Assembly: GCA_016288675.1 (NCBI GenBank) | Contig: JAEELC010000089.1 | Span: 1-8,375 of the forward strand | Direction: 5' to 3' | Origin: Acholeplasmatales bacterium | Lineage (GTDB): Bacteria > Bacillota_I > Bacilli_A > Acholeplasmatales > Anaeroplasmataceae | Length of the DNA stretch: 8,375 nucleotides | Shown here: one piece after another, positions 5,457 to 8,375 of the stretch | Layout of the letters: each line of letters opens with the position of its first letter | Position numbering within the stretch: position 1 is the first letter of the stretch | Position numbers and translations under genes: made by a program | The notes under the pieces: model-generated | What the model saw: only the letters and a program-made list of their open reading frames with translations | Told to the model about the DNA's origin: nothing | Database searches by the model: none

Positions 5457-6113
5457 ATGAGAATGTTAATTGCGCACAGAAGTGATGAGGTTATTGAAAG
5501 ATTTATAGCATATAGTGAACAAAGCTTCCAAATTGATTATGCGAAGAATGGCATTGATGTTTTAAGCTTATGCAAACAAAATTCTTATGATGTTTTAGTT
5601 TTAGAAGATAATTTGCCACAAATTGATGGAGTTAGCTTAATTTCTGATATTAGAAAAATCAAGACTAATGTCTATATCGCTATACTAAGCTCTAAATTTG
5701 ATGATTTTTCTATTAAATTTGCTTATTCGCATGGAGCTAATGATTATTTAGGTGATACATTTAATCCTGAGATGATTATTATGAAATTTAAGAATTTATC
5801 TTTATTAACTCAAAGCTCTAAGCTTGAGGTTGGAGAAATAATGCTTGATTATGAAGGTAGATTACTTTTTGTTAATGGAGAGAAAAAGGTTTTAACTTTA
5901 AAAGAATTTGAACTATTATCATATTTGATTAAACATCGTGGCAAAGCTATTTCTCGTGAACAAATATTTATGGACGTATGGGATTATAAGAACGCTTCTA
6001 GTGATGATAGAACTATTGATACACATATAAAGATGCTAAGAAATGAATTAGGACAATATAAGAATTATATTGAAACTTATAGAGGATTTGGCTATAAATT
6101 TGAGGTAAAGTAA
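5457..6113 (+). CDS. OmpR/PhoB-family response regulator with atypical (non-canonical) receiver
   Basis: A 218-residue two-domain regulator: receiver (about 1-115) and winged-helix Trans_Reg_C DNA-binding domain (about 122-217, with LTLKEFELLSYLIKH, RTIDTHIKMLRNEL and YIETYRGFGYKF). The DNA-binding part is normal. The receiver is not: the acidic pair after strand 1 (usually VDD) is Ala-His7-Arg8, the phosphoacceptor Asp aligns with Glu50 (VLVLEDNLPQIDG; Asp51 is one position off), and the conserved Lys before Pro in DYL-x-K-P-F is Asp100 (DYLGDTF). Ser78 fills the Thr/Ser position. Canonical phosphorylation is therefore unlikely; Glu at the acceptor may mimic phosphate, or the domain may sense by binding. 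No histidine kinase lies nearby. The start at 5457 has GAGAGG 8 nt upstream; Met3 is an alternative. TAA overlaps the next ATG, coupling it to the peptidase. Confidence 0.88.
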   Translation: MRMLIAHRSDEVIERFIAYSEQSFQIDYAKNGIDVLSLCKQNSYDVLVLEDNLPQIDGVSLISDIRKIKTNVYIAILSSKFDDFSIKFAYSHGANDYLGDTFNPEMIIMKFKNLSLLTQSSKLEVGEIMLDYEGRLLFVNGEKKVLTLKEFELLSYLIKHRGKAISREQIFMDVWDYKNASSDDRTIDTHIKMLRNELGQYKNYIETYRGFGYKFEVK

Positions 6114-6826
6114 TGGCTAGATATTTTTTAGTTGGTGGAAAAGATGATGATTTAAAAAGTAATTATCTTGAAAGAGTATTACTTTTATTAAGTGGTAAAA
6201 AAGAACCTAAATTATTATATTTTCCAACTGCAATGAAAGATAATATAAGAAGTATTAATCACTTTATTAATACATTTGCTGGTTTAAATGTTTCAATTAA
6301 TGTTGTAACCCTTTATGATAAAAAATATACATATGAAGAATTGAATCATTTATTTGAAATCTCCGATATTATTTATTTTGGTGGCGGAAATACAGATAGA
6401 CTTAGGGAAAAATTAGAAGAATTTAATATTGATAAATTACTAATTAAATATAATAATACGGATAAGATTTATGCTGGTATTTCTGCTGGAGCTATCATTT
6501 TATGTAATAGCGGAATGGGTGATTCTTATTCTTATACAGATAATTTTAAAACATTTCAATTTAGAATGGTAAAAGGATTTGGTCTTTTAAATTTTTCTAT
6601 TTGCCCTCATTATCAAAAAGAAGATTTATATGTTTTTAATGATGCTGCGTCTAATTTGGAATTATCTTATGCACTTGAAGATGATACTGCAATTTATATA
6701 AATAAGCATGTAAATGTGTTTAAAGATAACAAGAAACATTCAGTTTATGAATTTAAATATTCCTTGTTAAAACCTATGTATCCGTATTATAATAGTGATG
6801 TAGAAACAAAACTTGAAAAGATTTAG
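6113..6826 (+). CDS. Peptidase S51 family protein (PepE/cyanophycinase-like)
   Basis: A 237-residue cytosolic-looking protein without signal peptide or membrane span. The class I glutamine amidotransferase-like fold of family S51 is recognised from FPTA near strand 2 (37-40), IIYFGGGNTDRL (86-97), the nucleophile elbow AGISAGAIIL with Ser124, and FSICPHY with His166. Family members include aspartyl dipeptidase PepE and cyanophycinase; which substrate this one uses cannot be told. A GAGGT ribosome binding site (6102-6106) lies in the end of the regulator gene and the start overlaps its stop (TAATG), so the two are very likely co-expressed. This gene is visibly more AT-rich than pdp (one sampled 60-base line about 23% GC against about 38% in pdp), which may reflect lower expression and codon choice rather than transfer. 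Confidence 0.85.
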   Translation: MARYFLVGGKDDDLKSNYLERVLLLLSGKKEPKLLYFPTAMKDNIRSINHFINTFAGLNVSINVVTLYDKKYTYEELNHLFEISDIIYFGGGNTDRLREKLEEFNIDKLLIKYNNTDKIYAGISAGAIILCNSGMGDSYSYTDNFKTFQFRMVKGFGLLNFSICPHYQKEDLYVFNDAASNLELSYALEDDTAIYINKHVNVFKDNKKHSVYEFKYSLLKPMYPYYNSDVETKLEKI

Positions 6827-6878
6827 ACGGGTTGTTAAAGGGATATCTTAATTTTTTTATTTAAGGAGATATTATATT

Positions 6879-8177
6879 ATGTTAATGACAGATATTATTG
6901 AAAGAAAAAGAGATGGATATAAATTATCCAAAGAAGAAATTGAATTCTTTGTAAAGGGATACACTGAAGGTTCAATTCCTGACTATCAAGCTAGTGCATT
7001 ATGCATGGCTATTTATTTAAAAGGCATGGATGATGAAGAAGCTACTGCATTAGCTATTGCTATGCGTGATTCTGGTGATAAGATGGACTTATCTAGCATT
7101 CCAGGCAAGAAAGTTGACAAGCATTCTACTGGTGGTGTTGGTGATAAGACAAGCTTAGTTCTTGCTCCACTTGTTGCTTCATTTGGATTAAAGTTTGCTA
7201 AAATGTCTGGTCGTGGTTTAGGTCACACTGGTGGTACTTTAGATAAGCTTGAATCTATTAATGGTTATAATATTGGAATTGCTCCAGAAGCTTTTGTTAA
7301 CCAAGTTAAGAACGTTGGTATGGCTATTGTTGGACAAACTGGTAACTTAACTCCAGCAGATAAGAAATTATATGCTTTACGTGATGTTACTGCTACAGTT
7401 TCATCAATTCCTCTAATTGCTTCTTCAATTATGTCAAAGAAGCTTGCTGCTGGTGCGGATATTATTGTTTTAGACGTTAAAGTTGGTGCTGGTGCATTCA
7501 TGAAGACTTTAGATGATGCAAGACATCTTGCTCGTTTAATGGTTCAAATTGGTTCTAACTGTGGTAGAAATATGACAGCAGTATTAACTAATATGGAAGA
7601 ACCTCTTGGACTTGCAGTTGGTAATGCTTTAGAAGTAATTGAAGCAATTAACACATTAAAGGGACATGGTCCAAAAGATTTATTAGACCTATGCCTTGAA
7701 ATTGGTTCATATCAATTAACAGATGCAGGTATTTTTGCTACTCGTGAAGAAGCTAAGGCTGCTATGAGAGAAAATATCGCAAATGGTAAAGCGTTAGCTA
7801 AATTCAAAGAATTTGTAGCTGCTCAAGGTGGAGATGCTTCATTTGCTGATGATACAACTAAGTTTGCACAAGCTAAGGAAATTTTAGAAGTTAAGGCTGA
7901 TAAGGCTGGATATGTTTCACATATCGACGCTCTTGCTATCGGTCATGCTGGTATGCTACTTGGTGCTGGTCGTGAAACTATGGCTGATGTTATTGATCCA
8001 GCTGTAGGTATTGTTTTAAATAAGAAGGTTGGAGATAAGGTAGAAAAGGGAGAAGCTCTTTGCTACGTTTACACTAACGGAAAGAATACTAAGGAATCTA
8101 TGGAACGTGCATTTAACGCATTTAAGATTTCTAGTGAACATACTGAACCACAATTAATTTTAGATGTAATTAGATAA
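6879..8177 (+). CDS. pdp: Pyrimidine-nucleoside phosphorylase
   Basis: A 432-residue member of the thymidine/pyrimidine-nucleoside phosphorylase family, full length. It splits thymidine, deoxyuridine or uridine with phosphate into base plus (deoxy)ribose 1-phosphate, feeding nucleoside salvage and pentose use in the cytosol. Motifs in order: VDKHSTGGVGDKTSLVLAP (79-97, phosphate binding), the family signature SGRGLGHTGGTLDKLE (110-125), SSIMSKKLAAGADIIVLDVK followed by VGAGAFMK (about 182-209), and the C-terminal lipoyl-like domain with GHAGMLLGAGRE and AVGIVLNKKVGDKVEKGE. The Bacillota setting and length favour Pdp over the narrower DeoA, though sequence alone does not settle specificity. 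AAGGAG (6863-6868) lies 10 nt before the ATG; a second ATG two codons later is less well spaced. It lies 52 nt after the S51 gene with no convincing terminator or promoter between, so read-through from 5403 is possible. TAA overlaps the next ATG. Confidence 0.95.
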   Translation: MLMTDIIERKRDGYKLSKEEIEFFVKGYTEGSIPDYQASALCMAIYLKGMDDEEATALAIAMRDSGDKMDLSSIPGKKVDKHSTGGVGDKTSLVLAPLVASFGLKFAKMSGRGLGHTGGTLDKLESINGYNIGIAPEAFVNQVKNVGMAIVGQTGNLTPADKKLYALRDVTATVSSIPLIASSIMSKKLAAGADIIVLDVKVGAGAFMKTLDDARHLARLMVQIGSNCGRNMTAVLTNMEEPLGLAVGNALEVIEAINTLKGHGPKDLLDLCLEIGSYQLTDAGIFATREEAKAAMRENIANGKALAKFKEFVAAQGGDASFADDTTKFAQAKEILEVKADKAGYVSHIDALAIGHAGMLLGAGRETMADVIDPAVGIVLNKKVGDKVEKGEALCYVYTNGKNTKESMERAFNAFKISSEHTEPQLILDVIR

Positions 8178-8375
8178 TGAGAATATTAACATATGATGAA
8201 GCTCTTAAAAAAGCTGATAATCCTAGTTGGTTTGAAAACTTTTATAAGAGAGAAGAAATTTGTAGTGATGAACAAGTAAAAGAAATTAATGACAGATTAA
8301 AAAAATTTAAAATTAATCCTTTACTTGATTATTTCAAAATTAAAGAAGATTTTATGCTTCAAGAATTCTATTATG
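8177..8375 (+). CDS. Unrecognised protein, N-terminal fragment (cut by window edge)
   Basis: An open frame starts at the ATG overlapping the pdp stop (TAATG) and continues for 66 codons to the window end without a stop. The visible part begins MRILTYDEALKKADNPSWF and is hydrophilic, rich in Lys, Glu and Asp, with helical character (for example DEQVKEINDRLKKFK) and no signal peptide or membrane span. I do not recognise a family from this piece. Overlap with pdp and codon use like its neighbours support a real gene rather than chance. No Shine-Dalgarno is visible, in line with coupled translation. Its place directly after pdp invites a guess at nucleoside or sugar-phosphate metabolism, but nothing in the residues shows this. 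Confidence 0.7.
   Translation, partial: MRILTYDEALKKADNPSWFENFYKREEICSDEQVKEINDRLKKFKINPLLDYFKIKEDFMLQEFYY

Noticed and set aside
6113..6826. Low GC of the S51 gene as a sign of horizontal transfer
   Set aside because: Difference rests on a small sample, and higher GC in pdp can be explained by codon choice in a highly expressed gene; no mobile-element traces flank it.
6836..6858. Possible terminator before pdp (TTAAAG/CTTAA and seven T)
   Set aside because: The stem is about five AT-rich pairs with a bulge, far weaker than the trmB terminator.
6832..6860. Possible promoter for pdp (TTGTTA, 17 nt, TTTTAT)
   Set aside because: The -10 matches only 4 of 6 positions without the key A at position 2, in sequence so AT-rich that such matches are common.
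7265..7501. 78-codon minus-strand open frame
   Set aside because: Antisense shadow of pdp, over the conserved SKKLAAGAD region.

Overview
The window is AT-rich DNA with short intergenic gaps, strong AGGAGG-type ribosome binding sites and genes typical of Bacillota (DUF1836, PepV-type dipeptidase, HPr with a Ser46 loop, pdp). This suggests a low-GC Firmicute, perhaps one of the AT-rich Bacilli/Erysipelotrichia-like or mollicute-related gut lineages; that placement is inference. All eight visible stop codons are TAA or TAG, Trp is encoded by TGG, and the domains read through intact without TGA, so nothing points to a TGA=Trp code.

Left part (1-1606, minus strand): an FMN-dependent alpha-hydroxy-acid oxidizing protein, cut by the left edge, lies downstream of a DUF1836 (MerR-like HTH) gene, with an intrinsic terminator between them. 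The 1607-1781 gap is a divergent promoter region with one good promoter on each strand and CcpA cre-like elements on the rightward side.

Central operon (1782-5398, plus): a membrane-anchored PTS EIIB-like protein without its active-site cysteine; an HPr-like protein that keeps His15 and Ser46 but has lost Arg17 and Pro18; a 755-residue fusion of a DUF368 polyprenyl-phosphate transporter with a complete PepV-type M20 dipeptidase; and trmB (tRNA m7G46 methyltransferase). A 15-bp hairpin terminator that contains the trmB stop codon ends the operon. The first two proteins look like PTS components turned to regulation or binding rather than sugar transport. The fusion would place a cytosolic peptide hydrolase on a lipid-carrier recycling transporter, a plausible cell-wall recycling link that has to be tested.

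Right part (5400-8375, plus): an OmpR-family regulator whose receiver domain lacks most phosphorylation residues and which has no adjacent kinase. It is preceded by a promoter with an 11-bp tandem direct repeat over the -35, a likely binding site for this class. It is start-stop coupled to an S51 (PepE-like) peptidase. Then come pyrimidine-nucleoside phosphorylase (pdp) and an unrecognised ORF running off the right edge. Four junctions in the window use the overlapping TAATG form.

The best candidates for something undescribed are the transporter-dipeptidase fusion with its two degenerate PTS-like partners, and the pseudo-receiver regulator coupled to a peptidase under a repeat-bearing promoter.
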